The notes below the pieces were generated by a model. It worked only from the letters and a program-made list of their open reading frames with translations, did not search any database and was not told the origin of the DNA. DNA of 64,000 nt from Corynebacterium occultum (GTDB taxonomy: Bacteria; Actinomycetota; Actinomycetes; Mycobacteriales; Mycobacteriaceae): the NCBI RefSeq assembly GCF_009734425.1, contig NZ_CP046455.1:2170001-2234000 (forward strand), given 5' to 3'. The position numbers and the translations under genes are program-made. Each line of letters begins with the position of its first letter. Within the stretch, counting starts at the first letter, position 1. Of the stretch, positions 45,414 through 53,974 are shown piece by piece.

Positions 45414-46847
45414 CTAGCCCTTCTTCACCGTGATCTGCCAGGAGGCCTCCCCGGTTTCCCGGAAGTCGGTGACCTCATGGCCGTCGGTGGCGCACCACTG
45501 CGGGATGGCGTCGGTGGCCTGGGTGCAGTCGAAGTCGATGACCAGGTGCTGGCCGGACTGAAGATCCTGCATCACGTCCTTGGCCTCGATCAGCGGGAAG
45601 GGGCAGACCGCGCCGAGGGAGTCCAGGGCGTAGTAGCCATCACCCAGTTCGCGTAGCTTCTCGCTGACGGCGGGCTGGATGTTGATCAGACCGGTCGCCA
45701 TCTTCAGTCCACCCAGGGGGGCGGGGCTGACTGCAGGGTTGTCGGCGACCTTCAGCACACGGTCCTCGGCGGAGGTGACGGTTTCGTTGGCCAGGCTCTG
45801 CTCGGTGGAGTAGGTGCCGGTGTCCGGGGTCTTCTTCTTCGCTGCGGTGGCAGGCTTGAGGAAGATCTTGGCAGCCACGCCAACGCCGATGGCGATGAAC
45901 AGCAGAGCGATCCAACCCTGGAAGCTGAAGAGGCTGGTCTGGACCATGCCGTTGCCGACGGTGCAGCCACCGGCCAGGGAGGCGCCGACACCCATCATGG
46001 TGCCGCCGATCACTGAACGGACAGAAGTGACGGAGTCCGGCACGCGCACCCGGAATTCACCGGTGGACCTGGCGGCGATGAAAGAGCCGACCAGGATGCC
46101 CAGCACCAGCATGACACCCCAGTTGAGGTAGCTCTCATCACCGGTGGTGATGTACTGCAGCGTGTGGGCGGTGGGGGTGGTGATGCCCAGACCGGAGTTG
46201 CGGCCCGCGGCAGCGGAGAGCGGCCAGGCGATGACACCGATCAGGCCGATCAGGGCACCTGCGGTGTAGACGTGCAGGGGGCGCTTCCATGCCGGCTGGT
46301 TCCCCAGTCGTGCGATCTTGGGGCGCTTGGCTTCCAGGGTCAGGAAGTGGCGGACCAGGTAGATGGTCAGGGCCGCGAAGGGGACGACGAACCACCAGAC
46401 GGAGATGCCGAAGAGTGCCGGCAGGGTGGTCAGTTCGGTCTCCCAGGAGAACATGAAATTGGTGAAACCGGACAGGACGCCGGTCTTCATGGCGGCGGTG
46501 GAGACGGCGTAGGTGGCCAGGGCGATCCAGGAGCCGACCAGTCCCTCACCGGAGCGGTACCAGGTGCCGGAGGCGCAACCACCCGAGAGGATGATGCCGA
46601 AACCGAAGATGAAGGCGCCGAGGATCACGGCGGCCGGGGCGAAGTTGTCATAGGTCGGGGTGATCACGCCTGCGGAGGTCAGGGCGGCGAGGCCCACGGC
46701 GTGTACCGCGATGACCACGAGCAGCCCGACGAAGGTGCGCCAGGAGCGTTGCAGGAAGATATCCCGCAGCATGCCGGTGACACAGAACCTACCGCGCTGC
46801 ATCACGATGCCGAGTACGGCACCGACGGCGAGTCCGGTGATGATCAT
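45414..46847 (-). CDS. YeeE/YedE thiosulfate-type permease fused to a TusA domain
   Basis: The ATG at 46847 gives 477 residues, with about nine hydrophobic segments. Conserved cysteines sit in 'RGRFCVTGM', 'SGGCASGTWYRSGEG' and 'AGGCTVGNGM', the gating cysteines of TsuA-type thiosulfate carriers. After about residue 400 the chain carries a TusA-type sulfur carrier: Cys415 in 'GAVCPFPLIEAKDVM'. In other bacteria the TusA-like TsuB is a separate gene. It would take up thiosulfate or a similar reduced sulfur compound and hand it to the carrier Cys. The frame is open for 19 more codons upstream, but GGAAAG precedes 46847 and the region above it looks like promoter. Confidence 0.87.
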   Translation of the reverse strand: MIITGLAVGAVLGIVMQRGRFCVTGMLRDIFLQRSWRTFVGLLVVIAVHAVGLAALTSAGVITPTYDNFAPAAVILGAFIFGFGIILSGGCASGTWYRSGEGLVGSWIALATYAVSTAAMKTGVLSGFTNFMFSWETELTTLPALFGISVWWFVVPFAALTIYLVRHFLTLEAKRPKIARLGNQPAWKRPLHVYTAGALIGLIGVIAWPLSAAAGRNSGLGITTPTAHTLQYITTGDESYLNWGVMLVLGILVGSFIAARSTGEFRVRVPDSVTSVRSVIGGTMMGVGASLAGGCTVGNGMVQTSLFSFQGWIALLFIAIGVGVAAKIFLKPATAAKKKTPDTGTYSTEQSLANETVTSAEDRVLKVADNPAVSPAPLGGLKMATGLINIQPAVSEKLRELGDGYYALDSLGAVCPFPLIEAKDVMQDLQSGQHLVIDFDCTQATDAIPQWCATDGHEVTDFRETGEASWQITVKKG

Positions 46848-46916
46848 GGGAACCAGCTTTCCGAGGTTTGAGATTACTATTAGACCCCTCAGAATATAGA
46901 CCAACCGGTACCTCTT

Positions 46917-46935
46917 TGTCTAGCCCCCCTAGACA
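46917..46935. promoter_or_regulatory. Inverted repeat upstream of the YeeE-TusA gene
   Basis: TGTCTAG-CCCCC-CTAGACA is a perfect 7-bp inverted repeat with a 5-base centre, lying 70 bp upstream of the start. It could be an operator. It differs from the McbR site (TAGAC-N6-GTCTA) in orientation, so the binder is unknown. Two direct TAGACC copies (46881, 46897) lie closer to the gene. Confidence 0.5.
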
Positions 46936-47105
46936 GATCTGTTCATAACGGGGCGGGGATGGGCGGATACACCTTCATCCCGCGGCACTCTCAGGTCCAC
47001 CGGTCCCCCTCCCACAGATCCAGACCAGGGTGTCAGGACGCACTCTCCCAGCAGAGATACCTCAGCATCACGCCTATTTCCTGATAGAAACCCCCGCTCA
47101 GCAGC

Positions 47106-47165
47106 CTATGATGGAAAGGAATGCTTCCGCCCAGGTCAATCCCCGGGGCGGAAATTTCTCTTAGT
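47106..47165 (+). promoter_or_regulatory. Leader hairpin upstream of the FUSC gene
   Basis: A -10-like TATGAT (about 47107) is followed by an 8-bp stem (47125-47132 with 47146-47153) and a T-rich tract. Read as RNA it would be a terminator or attenuator some 45 bases before the FUSC start. A 15-codon reading frame (ATG at 47121) runs through it. No other feature is seen in 46936-47208. Confidence 0.45.
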
Positions 47166-47208
47166 TGACGTAGCTATATACCGCTTGATTTACCCACGGA
47201 GTCCGCCA

Positions 47209-48963
47209 TTGAATCCTGAAACCCCCGGCCAGGAACCGCTAAAACAGCCCAGACCTGATCAGAACACCGACCTACCCGAACCGATCCCGGCCCGCCCCAG
47301 CCCCTGGCAGCTGCTGACCGCCTTCCACAGCAGTGCCCCCCGCTGGCCCGGCGCGCTCCGAGCAGCGCTGGCCGTCACCCTGCCCGGACTACTGGCCCTC
47401 ATGCTCGGCTTCGAGAATGAGATCATGCTCATCGCCGCCGGCGGCTTCGCCGTCATCTACGGCGAAGGACACGCCTACCGCGCCCGCTGGCGGGTGATGC
47501 TCATCGCCGGAGCACTCATCGCACTCAGCGCCACCGCCGGTGCCTTCGTCGGCGAGTCCATGTTCCAGGCCATGGGAGTCGACGGTTCCCACTGGTGGCT
47601 GCTGCTCTCCGCCTTCTACACCATCATCATTGCCACCATCGGCACCTTCGTCCAGAACGCCCTGCGACTACCGCCACCCGGCAGCTTCTTCATCGTCATG
47701 GTCGGCGGTGGTTCCACCATGGTGGCCAAACTGGGCCTCAACCCCGTGGATGTCGGCCTCTGGGCCATGGTCGGCGTGGCAGCAGCCCTGCTCATCGGCA
47801 TGTTCCCCGCTCTGTTCAACCACCGCCACCCCCAGGAACAGGCGGTGAAAACCCTGGAGCAGGCCGTCGCCGACTTCGAGGCCGCTGAAAAACCCGCCCT
47901 GGCAAAAAACCACCAGGCCGAAACCGCCCTCACCAACGCCTGGGGCGCACTCTCCGACTCCGGTGCGGTGCGCGCCGGGCAGCTGCTGGACGAGAAGCAG
48001 CGGGACCTGGTGGACCGGGTCACCACCGCGCACCGGCGACTCTCCCAGGCCAGTGCCATGCTCCCCCAGGGTGGTGCCACCGAGGAGCTGACCGACACCC
48101 CGAACTACATCGATCTCTCCCGCACCGCAATCCCCATGGCGCGCCCCTCGGTCAGCTATCGCATCTACCGTTCCCTGCACCCCGACAGCCATGCCAGCAT
48201 CACCGCAATCAAGGTCGCGGTAGCCACCACCCTGGCTGCCGTGATCGGCATCGCGCTGGGCTTCGACCGGCCGGACTGGGCGGTGGTGTCTGCCCTCCTG
48301 ATGATCCAGTGGGGTCCGGACCGCATCCCGGGCACCATCCGTGGGCTGCACCGCATGATCGGTTCCCTGATCGGCATCTTCCTCTTCGCCCTCTTCCACT
48401 ACCTGGAGGTTGAGGGGTTCACTCTGCTGCTCGCCCTGGCGGTCTGTCAGTTCGGGGCGGAGTTCTTTGTCACCCGAAACTATGCCTTCACCGTCATCTT
48501 CACCACCCCATTGGCACTGCTGATGGGCGATTCGCTCGCCTCCCCCCTGGGTGAGGTGATGTTCGGGCGCAGCATGGAGATCCTCCTCTCCATCGTCTTC
48601 GGCCTGCTCGCGCTCTGGTTCATCCTGCGGGATTCCGGACCACGCCACCATGACCGTCTGGTTCGCCGTGCCTTCGATGCGATGGGAGCCGCCACCGGCG
48701 CCCTGCTGACCTCCCGTCCGGGCCGTCAGCTCACTGAACTGCGCGACCTGCAGTATGAACTGCTCGGGGAGCGCCGCGCCGTCCAGACCCTGGTGAACAA
48801 CCATCCGGAGATCGCCAAGGAGCGCTGGAACACCCACCTGGCGGTCCAGCTGGCCGGCTACAGCCTGCTCGACTACGTCACCGCCAGCGCCAACCGTCAA
48901 CTCAGTTTCGAGGAGATTGCGGAACTGGCCCGCCGTATCCGCACCGCGCGGGAATACAACTAG
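47209..48963 (+). CDS. FUSC-family membrane protein (aromatic acid exporter-like)
   Basis: The product of about 584 residues has two blocks of five to six hydrophobic segments separated by a long helical, cytosolic part (about residues 210-315). This is the FUSC/YccS layout used by aromatic-carboxylate efflux proteins (AaeB family). The second block holds 'WAVVSALLMIQWGPDRIPGTIRGLHR', a conserved region. The TTG at 47209 follows CGGAG by about 8 bases and is preferred over an upstream in-frame TTG (47185). Cargo is unknown. Confidence 0.78.
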   Translation: MNPETPGQEPLKQPRPDQNTDLPEPIPARPSPWQLLTAFHSSAPRWPGALRAALAVTLPGLLALMLGFENEIMLIAAGGFAVIYGEGHAYRARWRVMLIAGALIALSATAGAFVGESMFQAMGVDGSHWWLLLSAFYTIIIATIGTFVQNALRLPPPGSFFIVMVGGGSTMVAKLGLNPVDVGLWAMVGVAAALLIGMFPALFNHRHPQEQAVKTLEQAVADFEAAEKPALAKNHQAETALTNAWGALSDSGAVRAGQLLDEKQRDLVDRVTTAHRRLSQASAMLPQGGATEELTDTPNYIDLSRTAIPMARPSVSYRIYRSLHPDSHASITAIKVAVATTLAAVIGIALGFDRPDWAVVSALLMIQWGPDRIPGTIRGLHRMIGSLIGIFLFALFHYLEVEGFTLLLALAVCQFGAEFFVTRNYAFTVIFTTPLALLMGDSLASPLGEVMFGRSMEILLSIVFGLLALWFILRDSGPRHHDRLVRRAFDAMGAATGALLTSRPGRQLTELRDLQYELLGERRAVQTLVNNHPEIAKERWNTHLAVQLAGYSLLDYVTASANRQLSFEEIAELARRIRTAREYN

Positions 48964-48980
48964 GGGGTTCCTCCCCTAGT
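48959..48980. terminator. Hairpin whose arms hold both convergent stop codons
   Basis: ACTAGGGG pairs with CCCCTAGT (48959-48966 with 48973-48980). The TAG of the FUSC gene and, on the other strand, the TAG of the hydrolase gene lie in the two arms. Confidence 0.6.
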
Positions 48981-49779
48981 CCAGCGCAGCCTGGAGAATC
49001 GCGGTGCTGTTCAGGCCGAAGTGGTCCACACCCTGGGGGTAGGACTCCTCAACTGCCCCGAAACCCTGCGCCCGGTACCAGGCCGCGCCTTCCTGCGCCG
49101 CCCCATAGGCGTTGAAGGGTGCTTGCGGGTCAGTGCCATCATCAGCGGTGCCGCTCACCCAGGTCAGCGGACCGACCTGCTCAGCGGCGGCCGCAATGGC
49201 AGCGGGGTCCGCACCCCAGGGCCGGCCGCCGCCGCCGAGCATGAGTGCCCCGCCGCTCACCAGTTGCGGCTCACTGAGGATCAGCTCGTGGGCAAGAAGC
49301 TCTGCGCCCCCGGAGTATCCCATCCACCAGATATCGGAGCGGTCGATCCCGTATTCGGGAAGGATCTGCTGCTCGAGCAGTTCGGCCAACCAGTCGGCAT
49401 TGGACGCGGAATTTTTCCACCAGGTGGTGGTGGCAGAGTCCGGGGTCAATGGGGCGATCAGGATCTTATTCTCCGCTGCCGCCACGGCTGCGAGCCCCTC
49501 AAGCAGGTATCCGGGGTTGTGGTACTCATAGGCGCCGTCGCCGTGCAGCCGGATGACCGCACCCACGGGCCGGGAGAAGTCCACGCCCTCCGTGTAGACG
49601 CGGACATCGCCGAAGTTGTGCTGGGTCTGCTGGGCATAGTTCCGCTGTTTCACATCGGAGAGGGAAGAGCTGAGCGCTGTGCCGGGTGTTGCAGCTTCTG
49701 CTACGCAGGGGGTGAGTGCCAACAATCCGGCGATAGCCAGGGTTGTAGGAAGAAATCGACGTAAAGGTATGATTTTCAC
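48976..49779 (-). CDS. Secreted alpha/beta hydrolase (esterase-like)
   Basis: The GTG at 49779 gives 267 residues with a clear signal peptide (KIIPLRR, then a 20-residue hydrophobic run ending AEA-A). The soluble part has 'VIRLHGDGAYEY' (oxyanion), the nucleophile elbow 'GYSGGAELLA', an Asp in 'VSGTADDGTDP' and a final 'GVDHFGL' His, which resembles LpqC/polyhydroxybutyrate-depolymerase-type esterases. A TACGCT stands 8 bases before the GTG, with no Shine-Dalgarno, so a leaderless mRNA is likely. An upstream ATG (49896) adds a basic 39-residue stretch and is unlikely. Confidence 0.75.
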   Translation of the reverse strand: MKIIPLRRFLPTTLAIAGLLALTPCVAEAATPGTALSSSLSDVKQRNYAQQTQHNFGDVRVYTEGVDFSRPVGAVIRLHGDGAYEYHNPGYLLEGLAAVAAAENKILIAPLTPDSATTTWWKNSASNADWLAELLEQQILPEYGIDRSDIWWMGYSGGAELLAHELILSEPQLVSGGALMLGGGGRPWGADPAAIAAAAEQVGPLTWVSGTADDGTDPQAPFNAYGAAQEGAAWYRAQGFGAVEESYPQGVDHFGLNSTAILQAALD

Positions 49780-50444
49780 ATGGGGAAAGCGTAATGGTTC
49801 CGTGACCTTTCTCAAGCTGGCGAAAGTCCCGAAAACCGATGAGAGCACGCTGAGGGGGAGAGCTTTCCGCTGTACAGAAAGGTGCAGCTCCGGCACCGGG
49901 CAGCTTGAGCAGAACCCCTAGGGAGCCCCTTTTGTGAGCGGAAACACCTTGCTGTGGGCCGGATTCAGCCCAGGATCTGCTGGCCCAGGATCCCGGCGGC
50001 AACGAGTGGCATCGCTCCGCCAGCCACACCGGTGAGCGCCCTGGAGGCACCTCCCCGGGTGCCGGTGCACCCATTTTCTCTCCGGATGAGTGGATGACAT
50101 CATCCTGCCCCTTGGGTCGGCACCGGGAAACTGAGGAAGTTTAACCTCACCCCAACGAGTTTTCCGGGGCAGATATGCAGGAATCCGTCACTCAGGAGCT
50201 ATGTAGCGAAGGTTTCTGGTACCAGCGCCGGAGAATTGCGGGATCACCGTCACCGCAGTGATAGGCCGGTGGCCCCGCGTCTGCAGCCCTGCCGACAGCT
50301 CCCTCACCGCCTTGCCGAAACGGCCCGGTGCAAGGGGTGCACCGGGCCGTCGATAAGCGGGCGCGCAGCGCTAACAGGACAATGGCTGAGACGCAGACCT
50401 GGCAACGACCCGCGCTTGTCGACGCCGCATCCTCCCCGCGCTGC
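49780..50444. other. Non-coding interval with one hairpin
   Basis: This 665-base stretch between the hydrolase promoter and the phosphoesterase gene holds no gene I can support. It contains the hairpin at 50321 and several short frames without start codons, including a hydrophobic 27-residue frame on the minus strand near 49965-50045. Confidence 0.5.
50321..50349 (-). terminator. Terminator after the phosphoesterase gene
   Basis: A perfect 12-bp stem (50321-50332 with 50338-50349) with a 5-base loop lies 95 bases past the phosphoesterase stop. On the minus strand a short T run follows. Confidence 0.7.
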
Positions 50445-51014
50445 TCAGCTGAAGAGCAGCTGCTGCACATCCTCCTGGCGCACGGGCTGCAATCCCCAGG
50501 CATCCAGACCGACATCCACCTGTCCCTCGGCCACCTGCGGCACCGGGGAATGCAGGTGACCGTGCACCAGGTAGGGCACCCGCAGACGCAGGTCATCGAA
50601 ACGGGATGTCATGCCGTCATGGTCCTGCCCGGGGCGCGGGAAATGCGAGAGCCAGACCTCCTGCCCCTGCCAGCGCAGCTTCTGATAGGCCTGCACCGAC
50701 TCGAAGACCTCAAGGTAGACCCGCTGCCTTTTGAAGGAACTCTTGAAGAGCGGATGGCAGGAGTCATGGTTTCCGGGGATGAGATGCTTCTCCACCTCCG
50801 GAAGATGTTCCTGGATCAGGTCCAGGGCGCGCTGTTCTTCCCTGGTGTCACCGACACTCAGGTCGCCGAGCACCCAGAGGCGGTCCCCCGGGGCGACCTG
50901 CTCCTTCAGGTTGGACAGGACTGTCGCATCGTGGCGGCCCACATCGCTAAAACCCCGTAGCCCCGCCACAAAACGGTGCCCCAGGTGAAGATCAGAGGTG
51001 AACCAGACCGTCAT
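50445..51014 (-). CDS. Calcineurin-like metallophosphoesterase
   Basis: The 189-residue protein has the metallophosphoesterase motifs in order: 'SDLHLGH' (DxH), 'VLGDLS' (GD), 'PGNHDS' (GNHD), 'SHFPR' (His) and 'HGHLHS' (GHxH). It is short and single-domain, as in YfcE-like phosphodiesterases. The substrate is unknown. Its start overlaps the DsbA-like gene stop by 4 bp (ATGA), so the two are coupled. Confidence 0.85.
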   Translation of the reverse strand: MTVWFTSDLHLGHRFVAGLRGFSDVGRHDATVLSNLKEQVAPGDRLWVLGDLSVGDTREEQRALDLIQEHLPEVEKHLIPGNHDSCHPLFKSSFKRQRVYLEVFESVQAYQKLRWQGQEVWLSHFPRPGQDHDGMTSRFDDLRLRVPYLVHGHLHSPVPQVAEGQVDVGLDAWGLQPVRQEDVQQLLFS

Positions 51015-51652
51015 TTCGCAGCCGCCGCCTGTTCCAGCGCCTGGGTGAACACCTCAACCGGTTGCGCACCGGAGACCGCCAGTCGACCATCGAAGACGAA
51101 AAAGGGTACCCCCTGGACACCGATCTGACGGGCGGTGGCGATATCGGCGTTGACCTGATCGCTGTACTCCTCAGAGTTCAGCACCCGATTCACCTCTTCC
51201 GCTTCGAGGCCGACCTTTCCGGCGAACTCACGGAGTGTGTCATGGTCGGCGATATTGCGGCCCCGGGAAAGGAAACCGTCCTTGACGATCTCATCCCAGG
51301 CCATGCCCACCCCTTTCTCCCGGGCGAGCTGGCCCACCCGGTGGGCGTCCCAGGTGTTGGCGTTGACGCCCTCCCGCCAGTTGAAGTCCAGTCCGACCTG
51401 CTCCGCCTGGGCGGCCAGCTGACCCAGCATGCCCTCGATCTGGGCGGTGGGGGCACCCTTCATCCGGGACAGGGATTCAACCATGGAGTCCTGAGGTTCC
51501 TTCTCCGCCTCAGGACTGAGCTGGAAGCTACGCCAGATGACCTCCACATCCTCTCGGCCGGCGAAATTCTCCAGCGCCAGGGAGAGATGCCGCTCCCCGA
51601 GGGAACAGAAGGGGCAGACATAGTCAGACCAGATATCAATTCTCATACTCAT
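51011..51652 (-). CDS. DsbA-family oxidoreductase, FrnE-like
   Basis: The 213-residue thioredoxin-fold protein has the CxxC 'CPFC' in 'DYVCPFCSLG' near residue 12, and 'GVQGVPFFVFD' (cis-Pro) near the end, which is the FrnE/DsbA type. It lacks a signal peptide, so it acts in the cytosol, like FrnE, as a disulphide isomerase or related reductase. The ATG at 51652 is preferred (GGGG 6 bases before). The metallophosphoesterase gene follows with a 4-bp overlap. Confidence 0.85.
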   Translation of the reverse strand: MSMRIDIWSDYVCPFCSLGERHLSLALENFAGREDVEVIWRSFQLSPEAEKEPQDSMVESLSRMKGAPTAQIEGMLGQLAAQAEQVGLDFNWREGVNANTWDAHRVGQLAREKGVGMAWDEIVKDGFLSRGRNIADHDTLREFAGKVGLEAEEVNRVLNSEEYSDQVNADIATARQIGVQGVPFFVFDGRLAVSGAQPVEVFTQALEQAAAAK

Positions 51653-51801
51653 GTTCAACCCCGTAGCTTCCTGATCAATTCCCGCCCACCCCCTGGGGAA
51701 GTTCCCTTAACCTGCTGACCGCATGTGGCCGGAGGAGTTGGCATTGTGTCCCAGCGTGCCGAATAATGGCCACTTTGTCCACTATCTTTGATAGGAAAAT
51801 A

Positions 51802-53742
51802 ATGCCAGATAAATCTGTGCACTCCCCCAAGCTCGGCGCTGCTGCCGAGGAGCCGGAACAACCGGTTTCCGGGAGCTCATACCCACATGATCTACACCCT
51901 GGCCTGGTGCCGGGCATCGGTGTTGATGAGCAGCGCAACCGTTTCGGGGTGGACTGGTTCGTCTTCGCCGTCACTGCGGTCCTGATCATCGGTTTCATCA
52001 TCTGGGGTATTTCGAGCCCCGCTCATGTCGGTGAGGTCTCATCCTCCGCCTTCGCCTGGGCGATGACCAACACCGGATGGCTGCTCAACCTGGTGATGAT
52101 CCTCGGCCTGGTGCTCATGGCCTATATCGGATTCTCCCGCTTCGGCGCCATCCGCCTGGGTAAGGATGATGAGGGCCCCCAGTTTTCCCGTTTCTCCTGG
52201 ATTGCGATGATGTTCGGTGCCGGTATCGGCGTGGGCATCTTCTTCTTCGGCCCCTCCGAGCCCCTCTCCCACTTCCTCAATCCCCCGCCGGGCACGGTGG
52301 CGGCAGGCACCCCCGCAGCCCTGCACCAGGCGCTGGCCCAGTCCCACTTCCACTGGGGGCTCTCCGCCTGGGCGCTTTATGCCCTGGTGGGTGGGGCGAT
52401 CGCCTACTCCACCTTCCGGCGGGGCCGGGTCAGCCTGATCAGCTCGGTCTTCCAGCCGCTCTTCGGCACCAAACAGACCGATGGCCTGGTGGGACGGATC
52501 ATCGATATCCTGGCCATCTTCGCCACCCTTTTCGGCACCGCCGCCACCCTGGGGCTCTCCGCCACCCAGATCGGCACCGGCATCGAGATCATCTCCGGGA
52601 TCAGCGAAGTGGGCAATGATGTCCTGCTGATGATCATCGCTGTGCTGACCACCGGGTTCATCATCAGCGCGGTCTCCGGTGTGGCGAAGGGTATCCGCTA
52701 CCTCTCCAACCTGAATGTCTCGCTGACCCTGATTCTGATCGCCTTCGTCTTCCTCACCGGCCCCACCCTCTTCCTGCTCAACCTCATCCCCTCGGGCATC
52801 TTGGTCTACGTTGATGAACTGCTGCCGATGATGAGCAAGTCCCTGTCCTGGGGCGAGGAAACCGTGAGCTTCCAGGCTGGCTGGACCGCCTTCTACTGGG
52901 CCTGGTGGATCGCCTGGACACCTTTCGTGGGCATGTTCATCGCCCAGATCTCCCGGGGCCGCACCTTGCGTGAGTTCGCCCTGGCCACCCTGTTGGTCCC
53001 GACCATGATCATCATCCTGGCCTTCACCGTCTTCGGTGGTGCAGCCGTGTGGTTGAACATGCAGGGCACAGCCGGTTTCGATGGCTCCGCAGGTTCGGAG
53101 AATGTGCTCTTCTCCCTCTTCGAGACCCTGCCGCTGAACCAGATCACCCCCTTCATCCTGATCTTCGTGCTCGCCATCTTCTTCATCACCTCAGCGGACT
53201 CCGCCTCGGTGGTGATGGGCACCATGTCCTCCAAGGGTGACCCCTCACCGAAGAAGTATGTGGTGATCTTCTGGGGACTGTGCATGATGGGCATCGCCGT
53301 GGTCATGTTGCTCGCCGGCGGCGAGGAGACGCTGGCCGCACTGCAGAACCTGACCATCCTGGTGGCACTGCCCTTCTCGGTGGTGCTGCTGTTGATGATG
53401 GTCGCCTTCCTCAAGGATCTCTCCACCGACCCTGCCGCCATCCGACGCAAGTACGCCCGCGTCGCCGTCGCCAATGCCGTGGTCCGCGGCCTGGAGGAAT
53501 ACGGCGATGACTTCGAGTTCGGGGTCTCCGAGGCGGAGGAGGGCCGGGGTGCCGGCCATGACTTCGACTCCACCTCGGTGAAGGTGACCGAGTGGTACCA
53601 GCGCACCGATGAGTTCGGCAACAAGGTCGACTATGACTACGAGTCCGGCCGGTGGGCCGACGGCTGGACCGCAAAGAACGAGAACCCGGATACCTCTGAT
53701 GATCCGGGACAGGCCGCGAAGAACACAACTGACCGTCCCTGA
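51802..53742 (+). CDS. lcoP: BCCT-family osmolyte transporter, LcoP-like
   Basis: The 646-residue carrier has twelve hydrophobic segments and the BCCT substrate motif 'WWIAWTPFVGMFIAQISRGRT' (aromatic cage Trp) in segment eight. Such proteins take up glycine betaine, ectoine or proline with Na+. The C-terminal 100 residues are long, acidic and cytosolic, as in stress-sensing carriers. C. glutamicum has lcoP close to aceA; the neighbourhood here fits, although genes differ between. AGGA precedes the ATG at 51802. A terminator follows. EctP is the other candidate. Confidence 0.75.
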   Translation: MPDKSVHSPKLGAAAEEPEQPVSGSSYPHDLHPGLVPGIGVDEQRNRFGVDWFVFAVTAVLIIGFIIWGISSPAHVGEVSSSAFAWAMTNTGWLLNLVMILGLVLMAYIGFSRFGAIRLGKDDEGPQFSRFSWIAMMFGAGIGVGIFFFGPSEPLSHFLNPPPGTVAAGTPAALHQALAQSHFHWGLSAWALYALVGGAIAYSTFRRGRVSLISSVFQPLFGTKQTDGLVGRIIDILAIFATLFGTAATLGLSATQIGTGIEIISGISEVGNDVLLMIIAVLTTGFIISAVSGVAKGIRYLSNLNVSLTLILIAFVFLTGPTLFLLNLIPSGILVYVDELLPMMSKSLSWGEETVSFQAGWTAFYWAWWIAWTPFVGMFIAQISRGRTLREFALATLLVPTMIIILAFTVFGGAAVWLNMQGTAGFDGSAGSENVLFSLFETLPLNQITPFILIFVLAIFFITSADSASVVMGTMSSKGDPSPKKYVVIFWGLCMMGIAVVMLLAGGEETLAALQNLTILVALPFSVVLLLMMVAFLKDLSTDPAAIRRKYARVAVANAVVRGLEEYGDDFEFGVSEAEEGRGAGHDFDSTSVKVTEWYQRTDEFGNKVDYDYESGRWADGWTAKNENPDTSDDPGQAAKNTTDRP

Positions 53743-53772
53743 ACTACTGCTGACCCCAACTCTGGATTCCCG

Positions 53773-53806
53773 CTCCCCGCACCACACCTTGGTGCGGGGA
53801 GTTTTC
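53773..53806 (+). terminator. Intrinsic terminator after the BCCT gene
   Basis: A perfect 11-bp stem (53773-53783 with 53791-53801) with a 7-base loop is followed by TTTT. It lies 30 bp after the stop. Confidence 0.88.
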
Positions 53807-53974
53807 CGCTCGACCGGGGGTGTCACGGGGTGGCGCTGAGCAGGCTGAACCATGAGTCACCTCTTTACGGGTCTCAACTTCCCCATTAGACTGTGACCCA
53901 GGTAACTAAATTGCGCATCTAGTACACCAGGTCCAAGGAGAAAGAACACCTTCAACCGGCGAGGGAGTGGCGAC

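Noticed and set aside
49965-50045. Minus-strand hydrophobic frame (ALTGVAGGAMPLVAAG...) of about 27 codons
   Set aside because: It looks like a membrane helix but has no usable start codon or ribosome site; at most a remnant.
50175-50261. Short plus-strand frame (MQESVTQEL...) and overlapping minus frame
   Set aside because: 28 codons without a ribosome site and no partner; not distinguishable from chance.
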